NCBI GenBank assembly: GCA_900539525.1
Contig: UQCM01000003.1
Location: forward strand, 1-64,000
Direction: 5' to 3'
DNA length: 64,000 nucleotides
Origin: an uncultured Blautia sp.
GTDB taxonomy: Bacteria; Bacillota; Clostridia; Lachnospirales; Lachnospiraceae
How positions within the stretch are numbered: position 1 is the stretch's first letter; each line of letters opens with the position of its first letter. The position numbers and the translations under genes are program-made. A model generated the notes under the pieces. The model made no database searches, was not told the origin of the DNA, and was given only the letters and a program-made list of their open reading frames with translations. Shown here piece by piece: positions 54,673-62,451 of this stretch.

Positions 54673-54697
54673 TTACTGTTCACTCCGTTGCCAGTAA
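54673..54697. repeat. Palindromic repeat A, copy before the 54624 promoter
   Basis: TTACTGTTCAC-TCC-GTTGCCAGTAA. Its outer flank (CACGCTTC) is the complement of the flank of copy 1 at 23-30, so these copies share a longer unit. Confidence 0.82.
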
Positions 54698-54713
54698 CAC
54701 GCTTCACGCCCTG

Positions 54714-55898
54714 TTAAACATGAAAAACAGCTGACAGCAGCTTCTTCACCTTCAATGGCAGATACAGCAGTGCTGCTCCGAGCCGGTATTCCCTGCATGC
54801 CAAAAGATCATGCTTCTGCTGACGGTACCCGATCATTCCATTTGCAAAATCCACCTTTTCCTTATGGTCCGTAATCAGGCAGCGATCTCTTTCATTTTTC
54901 AGATCCTGGATCCGGTAGCGGAGATAGTCCTGATAATTGCCTTCCCTCATCACCCGGTAAAACCCATACATCCTGCGGTTGCACATATGAAAATATGTTT
55001 CCTCCTGCCCGTCGATCGACAGATTTTTCAGCAGCTCCTCCTTCAATTTATCAAAGAGCGCTTCCTGCCCTGCGCTGTTCTCCTGAGAATTCAGATTTGC
55101 CATGCAGCCATCCAGTGCATGATTCACAAAGCTTTTCTTCACCTTGTCAAAGACTCCCTCTGCCTCCAGATACTCTTTCAATGCGTGGAATGCATAATAA
55201 AAATCAAGCGGAGCCTCCCGGTTCGTGGTCTGACAGCTTCCGCTGATTCCCACACGATAATAGACAAATTCCTCCTTCACCAGAGTCATCCTCTCCGCCT
55301 CCATAAGTGCCCGGCAGGTAAAGAGCAGATCATTTGTCCGTTTGATCTCCTGATATTTCAGCCCATGTTCACAGACAAAGGAACGAAGGAACATTTTATT
55401 CCATGGCCAGTTGTGAAAAGCGTCAAAAATGGATTCCGGCATATCCTTCCAGCAGAAGGGATCCTTATCCGGAAGAAATTCTTCCCTCATGGCCGCCGGC
55501 TCCGGTGTATCAAATCCCAGATCCTCATGGTAGCATATTGCCTGGCAGATACAGATATCGCTTCCTTTCTCCTCACTCTGGAGAAGCATCTTTTCCAGCA
55601 TCTGCGGATGGAAGAAATCATCGGAATCCAGAAACATCAGATATTTTCCTTTTGCCTTCTCCATTCCCAGATTTCTGGCTGCACCGCCGCCGGCATTTTT
55701 CTGTTTCAACAGTACAAGGCGCTCATCCTCCAGGCTCATCCTTTCAATCATTTGTACAGATCCATCTGTGGAACCGTCATCTACACAGATCACCTCTATT
55801 TCCTGCAGCGTCTGTCCCAGAATGCTGTTTAGACACTGCTCGAGATATTTTTCGGTATTATACACCGGAACGATTACAGATACACTGATCTCCTTCAT
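54714..55898 (-). CDS. GT2 glycosyltransferase
   Basis: A 394-residue GT2 enzyme related to 53394. VSVIVPVYNTEKYLEQCLNS, VCVDDGSTDGSV and MFLDSDDFFHPQML are standard, followed by a long helical region with KDPFCWKDMPESIF, also present as NPFGWRDMPDEIF in 53394. The two are paralogues that likely add similar sugars. AAGGAGAG precedes ATG 55898. Its 3' end is 17 bp from repeat A. Confidence 0.87.
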   Translation of the reverse strand: MKEISVSVIVPVYNTEKYLEQCLNSILGQTLQEIEVICVDDGSTDGSVQMIERMSLEDERLVLLKQKNAGGGAARNLGMEKAKGKYLMFLDSDDFFHPQMLEKMLLQSEEKGSDICICQAICYHEDLGFDTPEPAAMREEFLPDKDPFCWKDMPESIFDAFHNWPWNKMFLRSFVCEHGLKYQEIKRTNDLLFTCRALMEAERMTLVKEEFVYYRVGISGSCQTTNREAPLDFYYAFHALKEYLEAEGVFDKVKKSFVNHALDGCMANLNSQENSAGQEALFDKLKEELLKNLSIDGQEETYFHMCNRRMYGFYRVMREGNYQDYLRYRIQDLKNERDRCLITDHKEKVDFANGMIGYRQQKHDLLACREYRLGAALLYLPLKVKKLLSAVFHV

Positions 55899-55913
55899 TG
55901 TGATAGCTCTCCT

Positions 55914-56687
55914 TTATCTTTCAGCCCGCAGATGTGCCCCCGCATACTTTGCCACACCGTGAAATGCATAGCGAAGGAAGCACCAGCAGGATTTAACGAT
56001 TCCAAATCCCATATAGCGGTAGACCTTGAAGGTCATACCTGCAGACTTCAGCTTGCTGCCGGACTTTCCGCTGCTGCTGAGGCGGTATTTGAGCAAAGGC
56101 TCATTAACCGCACATGCCTTTTTATATTTCTGCAGAATCCTGAGCCACATGATATAATCCTCGTGACTGTCTTCATGACACATCGGAAACTCTCTGGCAG
56201 TCTCAGTCCGCAGGAGTACGGAGGAACAGTTGATGCAGTTTCCTCCCAGCATCTTACGATAGGTGATCTCCTCCGGAACAGGAATCACCCGTCCGGTCAG
56301 TTCTCCTGCCGGTGTCACCAGCTCCCTTGCGGTGGCACAGAGAACCGTTCCGGTTTCCTCAATACGTGCCAGCTGTTTTTTCAGTTTTCCCTTCTCCCAC
56401 CAGTCATCCGAGTCAAGAAATGCCACATATGCCCCTCTTGCCAGTTCAACCCCGCGATTGCGTGATCCTGAAGCACCCAGATTTTCTTCATTTCTGAAAT
56501 AACGAATGACGGAATTCCCCCGATATTCCGCCATCACCTGTGTCAGATCCTCTGTCCCGCCATTATCCAGCACCAGAATTTCCATGGAAACATCCTGCTC
56601 CAGTGCAGAATCAATCGCTCTTTTCAGCGTCCTGCTGCAGTTATATGCAGGAATCACCACAGAAACAAGAGGAGTCTTGCTGTCCAT
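55914..56687 (-). CDS. GT2 glycosyltransferase
   Basis: A 257-residue GT2 enzyme. VSVVIPAYNCSRTLKRAIDS, LVLDNGGTEDLT and AFLDSDDWWEKGKL are present. ATG 56687 overlaps the stop of the priming enzyme (TAATG) but lacks a good ribosome site. An in-frame GTG at 56735 preceded by GGGGTGG is the alternative and would add 16 Lys/Gly-rich residues. As the gene directly after the priming enzyme it may add the second sugar (inference). Confidence 0.84.
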   Translation of the reverse strand: MDSKTPLVSVVIPAYNCSRTLKRAIDSALEQDVSMEILVLDNGGTEDLTQVMAEYRGNSVIRYFRNEENLGASGSRNRGVELARGAYVAFLDSDDWWEKGKLKKQLARIEETGTVLCATARELVTPAGELTGRVIPVPEEITYRKMLGGNCINCSSVLLRTETAREFPMCHEDSHEDYIMWLRILQKYKKACAVNEPLLKYRLSSSGKSGSKLKSAGMTFKVYRYMGFGIVKSCWCFLRYAFHGVAKYAGAHLRAER

Positions 56688-58075
56688 TATTTTTTTCTGT
56701 TTTTCTTTTCCTTTGTTGCCGCCGTTACCTGCCACTGTTCCACCCCTTCGGTATTCTCTTTCTGGAAAAGGATTTTAAATGTCAGAAATAACAGTTTAAG
56801 GTCCAGAAAGAAACTGTAGTTTTCAATATATGTCAAATCCAGCTTCAGCTTATCATAAGGTGTCGTATTATACTTTCCAAAAACCTGCGCATATCCGGTA
56901 AGCCCCGCTTTCATCTTGAGCCTGTAATCGAACTCCGGTATCTCCTTCTTATATTCCGCCGCAATTTCAGGCCGCTCAGGTCTGGGTCCCACCAGAGACA
57001 TATCCCCCTTTAAGATGTTAAAGAGCTGCGGCAGTTCATCAAAATGGATATTTCTCAGCACCTTCCCCACCGGTGTCACACGGCTGTCATGCTTCATGGC
57101 AAGCCTTGCACCCGCTTTTTCGGAGTCCACCCGCATACTCCGGAATTTCAGCACATAAAAGATCCTTCCCCGCTCCGTCAGACGCTCCTGTTTATAGAAT
57201 ACGGGGCCTCCATCGTATCCTTTGATCAGTACAGCGATCACCAGCATAAACGGTGATGCCAGCAGGATGCCAATGAGCGAAACCACAACGTCGAACAGCC
57301 GCTTTACAAACCTCTGTTCCGCTGTCAGCCCGCGATTTCGAAACAGCAGCAATGTCGTATCGAACAAATGGATATTATCGGCACTCTGGATCATAATGTC
57401 CGAAAGTTTCGGGATACTGTAGCACCGGATATCTTTCTCAAAACAATATTTCAGAAATACATTTCTCTCATGAGAAGGCATATCTCCCAGAATAATGTTT
57501 TTATATTCGTTTATCTTTGCCCGGATCGCCTGCTCTCCCTTACTCAGATGGATCGTTTCGCAGATATGATACTTGTCCTCCCTGGAAGAGATTTTGTGGA
57601 TCAGATCTGCAGGGTTCTGGTCCCCGTAGATCAGAAGCATCCGCCGGGGCGGATAGATCTTCGCATAGATCCAGCGCATAAACAGTACCCAGATCACCAC
57701 AACCACAAGATTAAATATGGTCATCTGAAGCATCGGTGTCACATGCCTTCCAAATTTCCATCGTCCGATCAGGGAAAGCTGCAGATAGGTAATGCAGTTT
57801 ACACAAATGACTGACAAAATCTGAGAAAACAGCACATCGAATACTCTCAGATATCCCACCTTGAATCCGCCGTATAATTTATAAAAGAAAAAAAGCATCA
57901 GAGCATACTGACCGATTACGACATAATTTCCTCTGTACCAGAACTTCTTTCCGATAACGCCTGAAGCAGCATAGTAATGAAACCATACATAGGCAAATAC
58001 GCCCGTCTGCACAGCCATGATAAGCAGGGATGCAAAGAACATGATCATTCTCTTGTACTTTTCTCTACGTTCCAT
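56687..58075 (-). CDS. Undecaprenyl-phosphate sugar phosphotransferase (priming enzyme)
   Basis: A 462-residue membrane enzyme of the bacterial sugar transferase family (WbaP/CpsE-like). Four or five N-terminal helices lead to a central domain and a catalytic domain (about 255-450) with KRLFDVVVSLIGILLASPF, FYVLKFRSMRVDSE, DELPQLFNILKGDMSLVGPR and TGYAQVFGKYNTTPYDKLK. It transfers a sugar phosphate, usually Glc, Gal or GalNAc, to undecaprenyl phosphate and so starts repeat-unit synthesis. A promoter lies at 58127-58155. RBS AAGGAGAG. Confidence 0.93.
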   Translation of the reverse strand: MERREKYKRMIMFFASLLIMAVQTGVFAYVWFHYYAASGVIGKKFWYRGNYVVIGQYALMLFFFYKLYGGFKVGYLRVFDVLFSQILSVICVNCITYLQLSLIGRWKFGRHVTPMLQMTIFNLVVVVIWVLFMRWIYAKIYPPRRMLLIYGDQNPADLIHKISSREDKYHICETIHLSKGEQAIRAKINEYKNIILGDMPSHERNVFLKYCFEKDIRCYSIPKLSDIMIQSADNIHLFDTTLLLFRNRGLTAEQRFVKRLFDVVVSLIGILLASPFMLVIAVLIKGYDGGPVFYKQERLTERGRIFYVLKFRSMRVDSEKAGARLAMKHDSRVTPVGKVLRNIHFDELPQLFNILKGDMSLVGPRPERPEIAAEYKKEIPEFDYRLKMKAGLTGYAQVFGKYNTTPYDKLKLDLTYIENYSFFLDLKLLFLTFKILFQKENTEGVEQWQVTAATKEKKNRKK

Positions 58076-58126
58076 AGTCTCTCCTTTTCTTCCATTGTTA
58101 CCGTAAAACTTATATAAACATCATTA

Positions 58127-58155
58127 ATCTTACATCATTTTCGTAAAAATAACAA
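58127..58155 (-). promoter_or_regulatory. Promoter for the priming-enzyme gene
   Basis: On the minus strand, TTGTTA, 17 bases, TAAGAT, about 50 bases before ATG 58075. Confidence 0.55.
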
Positions 58156-58184
58156 GACATAAGAAAACCTGCTATGGTTTCGAC

Positions 58185-58970
58185 TTATTCCGTGACCGGC
58201 AGCGAATAATCACGATAGATGATATAAGTATTTACATTCCCTACCGGCTCATATCCCAGCATCTGTATATTTTCGTCCTGCCATTCATCGGCGGGATAGA
58301 TCAGAAAATTACATTCCAGCTTTCTGGCATATTTTGCGATCTTTTCAAAATCAGGGGATGGAGCAAGCATCTCTTTTGCCAGACGTTTTCCCGCACGTGT
58401 CGTATTTCCCCGTCTTCCATATGCCAGACGGATCTTCGGATCGTACTGCCTGATAAATCCAACCAGCTCTTCCGGAGCTGCTGCCTTCATCCTTCCATCC
58501 TCCGGAGCATTCCCCTCTATGATATTACATACCCAGCAGACCTCCGGCGGAAGCTTCAGCAGATTCCCCGCCTTCTGAAAGGGTCCGTCCGTACCATAGA
58601 CACAGTGACCGGACAGCACGATCAGAGCTGCAAGTACCGCCAGGGTGCCGGTTCGTGTCAGCCTGTTCTTCCGGCTGTGCCACAGCCTGGTACACACATA
58701 GGCGAGAATCACCGGAATCGGAAGCAGCCAGAACATCCTCCAGTATACCAGCTCACCAATGCAGTAATCCATGATGATCTTTGCCGTCACCGGACACAAA
58801 TATAGAAATGCAAATACTCCCGTATAAGCCACAAAAAGCCGCCTTTTATCCTTTTCCTCCCGTGCCAGAAGCAGATACAGCAATGCCAGCAGAAACAGCG
58901 CAGGCTGCCAGCTCTCCCCAATATACCACCCGAACATTTTTATCGCCGACTTCAAAGCTCCTATCATCAT
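58185..58970 (-). CDS. Membrane protein, probable C-terminal part of a split DUF6077-like gene
   Basis: A 261-residue protein with about five helices and a soluble C-terminal half (150-261). Its first ATG is in the same frame as the gene at 58983, separated from it only by one TGA and four sense codons (DWEA). GGGAGG lies just two bases before the ATG, too close for a normal site. It therefore looks like the end of a longer protein interrupted by a stop codon. Alternatively the two parts work as separate subunits. The product is not recognised alone. Confidence 0.6.
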   Translation of the reverse strand: MMIGALKSAIKMFGWYIGESWQPALFLLALLYLLLAREEKDKRRLFVAYTGVFAFLYLCPVTAKIIMDYCIGELVYWRMFWLLPIPVILAYVCTRLWHSRKNRLTRTGTLAVLAALIVLSGHCVYGTDGPFQKAGNLLKLPPEVCWVCNIIEGNAPEDGRMKAAAPEELVGFIRQYDPKIRLAYGRRGNTTRAGKRLAKEMLAPSPDFEKIAKYARKLECNFLIYPADEWQDENIQMLGYEPVGNVNTYIIYRDYSLPVTE

Positions 58971-58982
58971 TGCCTCCCAATC

Positions 58983-60014
58983 TCACATCACAAGGTAAAC
59001 CACAGCACACAAGATACATGGCAGTGTGCAGATGACCGCACCTGCCAGAGATTTCCACTGTTTCTTTAGAACTCCATACAGGAATCCGAATATGCCGAGC
59101 ATCACCGGTGCAAGCATGATTCCCATTGAGGATACGAGACAGCAGGAGGTCATGACGGCAAACAGGCCGATCCAGTCTCCTTTTCCTGTTTTCCCTGTAA
59201 AGACACGCATTCCGAAATAAAAAAGTGCCGGAAGCAGCACAGATGCAAGTACTGCTTTTCCCTGCCAGATACGAATCAGTAGAAAGGTTCCCTGGGTATA
59301 AACGGAATAGTACGAAAATGCATGGATCAGGGACAGAAAGCACAGAAACATTCCCGTAGACTTCACATCCCTGTCAAACAGTCTCATACCCAAAAGGCTA
59401 TAGACAGCATAGGCAAGGACCACGAACACTGCCGGCAGAATCGAATGAGCAACCACTGCAGGACTCATGTTTACTGCTGCACTGTAAAATGCCAGCATCA
59501 CAGGAAACGGTGATAAAACATACCGGGAAGGCAACGATCTGACAGGCTCCCCCGTATAGGCGCTGTACCTGAACATGGTGTCTGTCTCCAGCGTCGTGGT
59601 GGCTGTCCCTACATAAAAGGAATCATCCAGATCCGTGGACATCCCTGCCGTATAAATACCAATCTGAAGTGCGATCAACAGTCCCGCCGCCAGACAGGTC
59701 CATGACAGACAGCGAAGCTTCTTTCTTCTCCCCCAGGTAAGTGCCAGGATGCGCTTTCTCTCGCAGAATGCTGAAACGGCGGATAACAGCAGGATCACGG
59801 TGCCGTAGCCATATTTTAACACAGAAAAAGGCAGACGCAGAAAAATTGCAGGCAGTGCCATGACTTCAAATACAGCAAACATACCTGCATATCCACAGAA
59901 TACTGTCAGCAGAAAGCTTTCTCTGTTTTCCTTCATTTTCCCGGTAAAAAAGAGTCCCATCGAGAATGGAACAACCAAAAACCACAGAAAGAGTCCCGTC
60001 AATTTTATCATCAT
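58983..60014 (-). CDS. DUF6077-like membrane protein, N-terminal part, ends at an in-frame TGA
   Basis: A 343-residue protein with about nine helices. STDLDDSFYVGTATT (126-140) is an outer loop with an Asp pair in the position of GT-C catalytic acids, and the whole resembles DUF6077, found in Lachnospiraceae glycan loci. The frame goes on into the 58185 gene; without the TGA at 58983-58985 the product would be about 609 residues. GAGG precedes ATG 60014, and a GGACTTGT/ACAAGTCC hairpin lies just upstream. Likely a GT-C-type transferase if intact. Confidence 0.65.
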   Translation of the reverse strand: MMIKLTGLFLWFLVVPFSMGLFFTGKMKENRESFLLTVFCGYAGMFAVFEVMALPAIFLRLPFSVLKYGYGTVILLLSAVSAFCERKRILALTWGRRKKLRCLSWTCLAAGLLIALQIGIYTAGMSTDLDDSFYVGTATTTLETDTMFRYSAYTGEPVRSLPSRYVLSPFPVMLAFYSAAVNMSPAVVAHSILPAVFVVLAYAVYSLLGMRLFDRDVKSTGMFLCFLSLIHAFSYYSVYTQGTFLLIRIWQGKAVLASVLLPALFYFGMRVFTGKTGKGDWIGLFAVMTSCCLVSSMGIMLAPVMLGIFGFLYGVLKKQWKSLAGAVICTLPCILCAVVYLVM

Positions 60015-60024
60015 CGTAACCTCT

Positions 60025-60062
60025 TTTCCGGACTTGTCCCGTTCTTATGCAGAACAAGTCCA
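60025..60062. other. Leader hairpin before the DUF6077-like gene
   Basis: GGACTTGT and ACAAGTCC, with a smaller GTTCT/AGAAC possibility inside, between the amidase stop and the next ribosome site. No T-run. A CTGAACAGTTAC half-site like the end of repeats A and B lies at about 60083-60094. Confidence 0.4.
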
Positions 60063-60093
60063 CTTTCTTCTGACCGGCTGTCTGAACAGTTAC

Positions 60094-61896
60094 CTATCGG
60101 TTTATGCAGACGCCACTTTTATCGAATCTATACTTTACTCCGTCAATCTTTTTTGTCTTGTTCTGAAGTGCATACCCGTATTTTGTAAGATAATACCAGT
60201 TTCCTCCGAGCTCTACCCATCTCTTTTTTACCATCTCTCCAGTCTCCGGAGCAAAATAGTATTTTTTATTGTCGCAGGTTATGAAACCGATGCTTTTTCG
60301 TCCGTTCCGGTCCAGATAGTAGCTTTTGCCATCAACCTCGATCATCCCCTTTTGCATCTTGCCGGTGCTGTCAAAATAATAATAGTATTTTCCCAGCTTT
60401 GCCCAACCCAGACGCGCTGCGCCTGTCTGCTTTGCAAAATAGTACTTATTTCCTTTCCGCGTCTTCCATCCGGTATAAAGAACACCATTCTTGTCTGCAT
60501 AGTAATAATTTCCGTCAAAGCCCTTCAGAAAGCCTTTTTTCATTACTCCTTTGCTGTTAAAGAAATAACGCCTGCCCCCTATGTTTACCGCTCCGGTCTG
60601 CATGATGCCATCAAGTTCAAAATAATACTTCTGTCCGGCAATCTCCTGCCATCCTGTCACACGATAGCCACCTTCGTTCAGATAGTACTGTACACCATTC
60701 AGATTCAGCCATCCGCCGGGCATTCTCTGTCCGCCCTCATCCACATAATACCATCCGCCGTCTTCCAGATTCCATCCGTCACTTTCTTTCTTCTGCAGAC
60801 CATAGTATTTTACAATAGCAGCAGCATCTGCCGCAGCCATACTTCTGATTCTTTCATCACTGCCATAGTAATTCTTACAGTCGTCCGGATTGCTGACAAA
60901 TCCATGTTCCACGATCATTCCCGGAAATCCCGCCAGAACACTGCGTCTTACAATACCATAATAGTCTGCCAGCTTTCCGTTAGGATAAGTATTTCCCGTC
61001 TCTGACAGTTTATAAACCAGATCTCTGTTTTTCATTCCCAGACTGCCAAGTTCCTCCAGGATCACCCGGGCAATCTTTGCTGTTTCTGTTGCCTGAGAAG
61101 GCCTGTAATTGCCCTTTGGAACCATTACCTCAGCCCCTGTAGCCGTTGTCCGGTTCTCCAGTGTGGAATTAATATGCTGGCTGATCAGCACCGTAGCACC
61201 TACAGCTGCCGCATAGTCAACTCTCTCCTCCAGAGACAATGCAACATCTGTACTTCTGGTAAGATAGACCTTGACTCCTTCATACTTATCAAGTTCCTCT
61301 TTTGTGTACATCGCAAGCTTTAATACAATTTCCTTCTCCCTGTATGTCACGCCATCCCAGGTTCTGTACGCGCCACTGTCAGATCCACCATGGCCCGGAT
61401 CCAGCACGACCACGATCCCACTGCCGGTTTTCTTTAATGCATTTCCCTGTTCCATCATCAGCAGCTCTTCTGTTCCCGCAGCTGCCTCATATCCCGTTTC
61501 ATCAGAAACAGTAACCGCATCTTCTCCATTCTGAAATGCCTGAAGGTCAATGTCATATTTCTGTCCCTCGTACCAGATCAGCAAGGATAAAAGCTGCTCC
61601 TTTGTGACTGTTGTACCTTCTATCGTAAAAGCGATAGATCCATCTGTCACTTCATCGGCAAAAACGGTTCTGATCTCTCCGTCCGCTTCCCATATCAGCT
61701 CTGCTCCTGTAAGGCTTTCGCCATCTGTCTGTACCGAAAAAAATGCAATCTGTTTTCCGGACTCATCCTTCCTTATCTCAATCGTTTCCAGCCCCGGAAG
61801 CTCTCCGGAAGCGTTTGCCTGTTTCCCGTAAAAAATCCAGCATATGCCTATCACCAGAAAAAGTGACAGCAAAATACCTGTCTGTTTCTTATTCAT
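60094..61896 (-). CDS. N-acetylmuramoyl-L-alanine amidase with choline-binding-type repeats
   Basis: A 600-residue secreted wall hydrolase. A signal segment (about 1-30) is followed by an N-terminal domain, then amidase_3 (about 165-370): VVLDPGHGGSDSGA, YREKEI and SQHIN give the zinc ligands, and IVEHGFVSNPDD the catalytic Glu. From about 375 come ten or more 20-residue wall-binding repeats (DGGWYYVDEGGQRMPGGW and similar) of the choline-binding type. Start 61896 has AAAGGGG upstream; a Met at 61929 is weaker. First gene of the minus-strand array, driven by the promoter at 62166. It may trim peptidoglycan where the glycan is attached (inference). Confidence 0.92.
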   Translation of the reverse strand: MNKKQTGILLSLFLVIGICWIFYGKQANASGELPGLETIEIRKDESGKQIAFFSVQTDGESLTGAELIWEADGEIRTVFADEVTDGSIAFTIEGTTVTKEQLLSLLIWYEGQKYDIDLQAFQNGEDAVTVSDETGYEAAAGTEELLMMEQGNALKKTGSGIVVVLDPGHGGSDSGAYRTWDGVTYREKEIVLKLAMYTKEELDKYEGVKVYLTRSTDVALSLEERVDYAAAVGATVLISQHINSTLENRTTATGAEVMVPKGNYRPSQATETAKIARVILEELGSLGMKNRDLVYKLSETGNTYPNGKLADYYGIVRRSVLAGFPGMIVEHGFVSNPDDCKNYYGSDERIRSMAAADAAAIVKYYGLQKKESDGWNLEDGGWYYVDEGGQRMPGGWLNLNGVQYYLNEGGYRVTGWQEIAGQKYYFELDGIMQTGAVNIGGRRYFFNSKGVMKKGFLKGFDGNYYYADKNGVLYTGWKTRKGNKYYFAKQTGAARLGWAKLGKYYYYFDSTGKMQKGMIEVDGKSYYLDRNGRKSIGFITCDNKKYYFAPETGEMVKKRWVELGGNWYYLTKYGYALQNKTKKIDGVKYRFDKSGVCINR

Positions 61897-61970
61897 TCTT
61901 ATAATCCCCTTTGTTCTTACTGTTGCCAATCTCCCTATACTCCACTAACATGACCTTTTGACCCTGTTAT

Positions 61971-62167
61971 CCTAACATGAGTTGCCCGACAAATGAGCCT
62001 GACATCGATTTTTCCGTGCTTCGCACTCCCAAAATCGACGAAAACATTCGCAATCCGCTCATTTTTCTTTGAAAAATGGCTACTTGCTCATGTTTTGCGG
62101 GACCCATAGACATAAAAATACATGCAAGCATGTATTTTATGTCCATTTGTCCCTTGGCTCCTAACAT
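61971..62167 (-). mobile_element. 181-bp MITE-like element C, copy 2, with 8-bp target duplication
   Basis: The element is 61979-62159, inverted relative to copy 1, with seven differences in 182 aligned bases. CCTAACAT flanks it on both sides (61971-61978, 62160-62167). Its right border is six bases from the -10 box of the amidase promoter, so the amidase transcript should begin at the element's first bases. Confidence 0.88.
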
Positions 62168-62194
62168 TATAAATTGTATGGTTCCTTCTGTCAA
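62166..62194 (-). promoter_or_regulatory. Near-perfect promoter for the amidase and array
   Basis: On the minus strand, TTGACA, 17 bases, TATAAT: both boxes match the sigma-A consensus exactly. The expected start is within a base or two of the border of element C copy 2. Confidence 0.85.
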
Positions 62195-62222
62195 CGGAGA
62201 CTTACTGCAGTTCTTTTGCGTG

Positions 62223-62247
62223 TTACTGGTTACAGAGTGAACAGTAA
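62223..62247. repeat. Palindromic repeat A, copy before the amidase promoter
   Basis: TTACTGGTTAC-AGA-GTGAACAGTAA, 28 bp upstream of the amidase -35 box and 85 bp upstream of the plus-strand promoter candidate. Confidence 0.82.
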
Positions 62248-62331
62248 CGTTCTTTTCAGTATTGAACTTGCCGACCTGAGAATGGTAACCAGTAGTAAGT
62301 TCTTAATTTTTCTTTAACCCTCTGTATTTAT

Positions 62332-62360
62332 TTGCAATCACATTCCATTTGTAGTAGATT
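62332..62360 (+). promoter_or_regulatory. Candidate promoter for the L,D-transpeptidase gene
   Basis: TTGCAA, 17 bases, TAGATT, 91 bases before ATG 62452. The -35 box has two mismatches. Confidence 0.45.
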
Positions 62361-62451
62361 ATAGAAGTACAGTTATCTGTTCCGGACAGCTGGCTTTTAC
62401 AGAACAGCAGTTCCGGTTCTTACACAACACAATGATAAGTGAGGGGAAAAG

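Larger units (their letters stand above)
61897..62451. other. Divergent intergenic region with element C and promoters
   Basis: 555 bp without a gene. It holds element C copy 2 with its target duplications (61971-62167), the amidase promoter (62166-62194), repeat A (62223-62247), a weak GAACTT/AAGTTC hairpin followed by TTAATTTTT (about 62265-62310), and the plus-strand promoter (62332-62360). No coding frame here has a ribosome site. Confidence 0.8.

Noticed and set aside
58170..58195. Another copy of repeat A at the end of the 58185 gene
   Set aside because: Only TTCCGTGACCGGCAG resembles the repeat and the other arm is missing; likely chance.
60094..61200. CRISPR-like or tandem DNA repeat array in the amidase gene
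   Set aside because: The periodicity is at protein level (20-residue wall-binding repeats) and the DNA units are too divergent.
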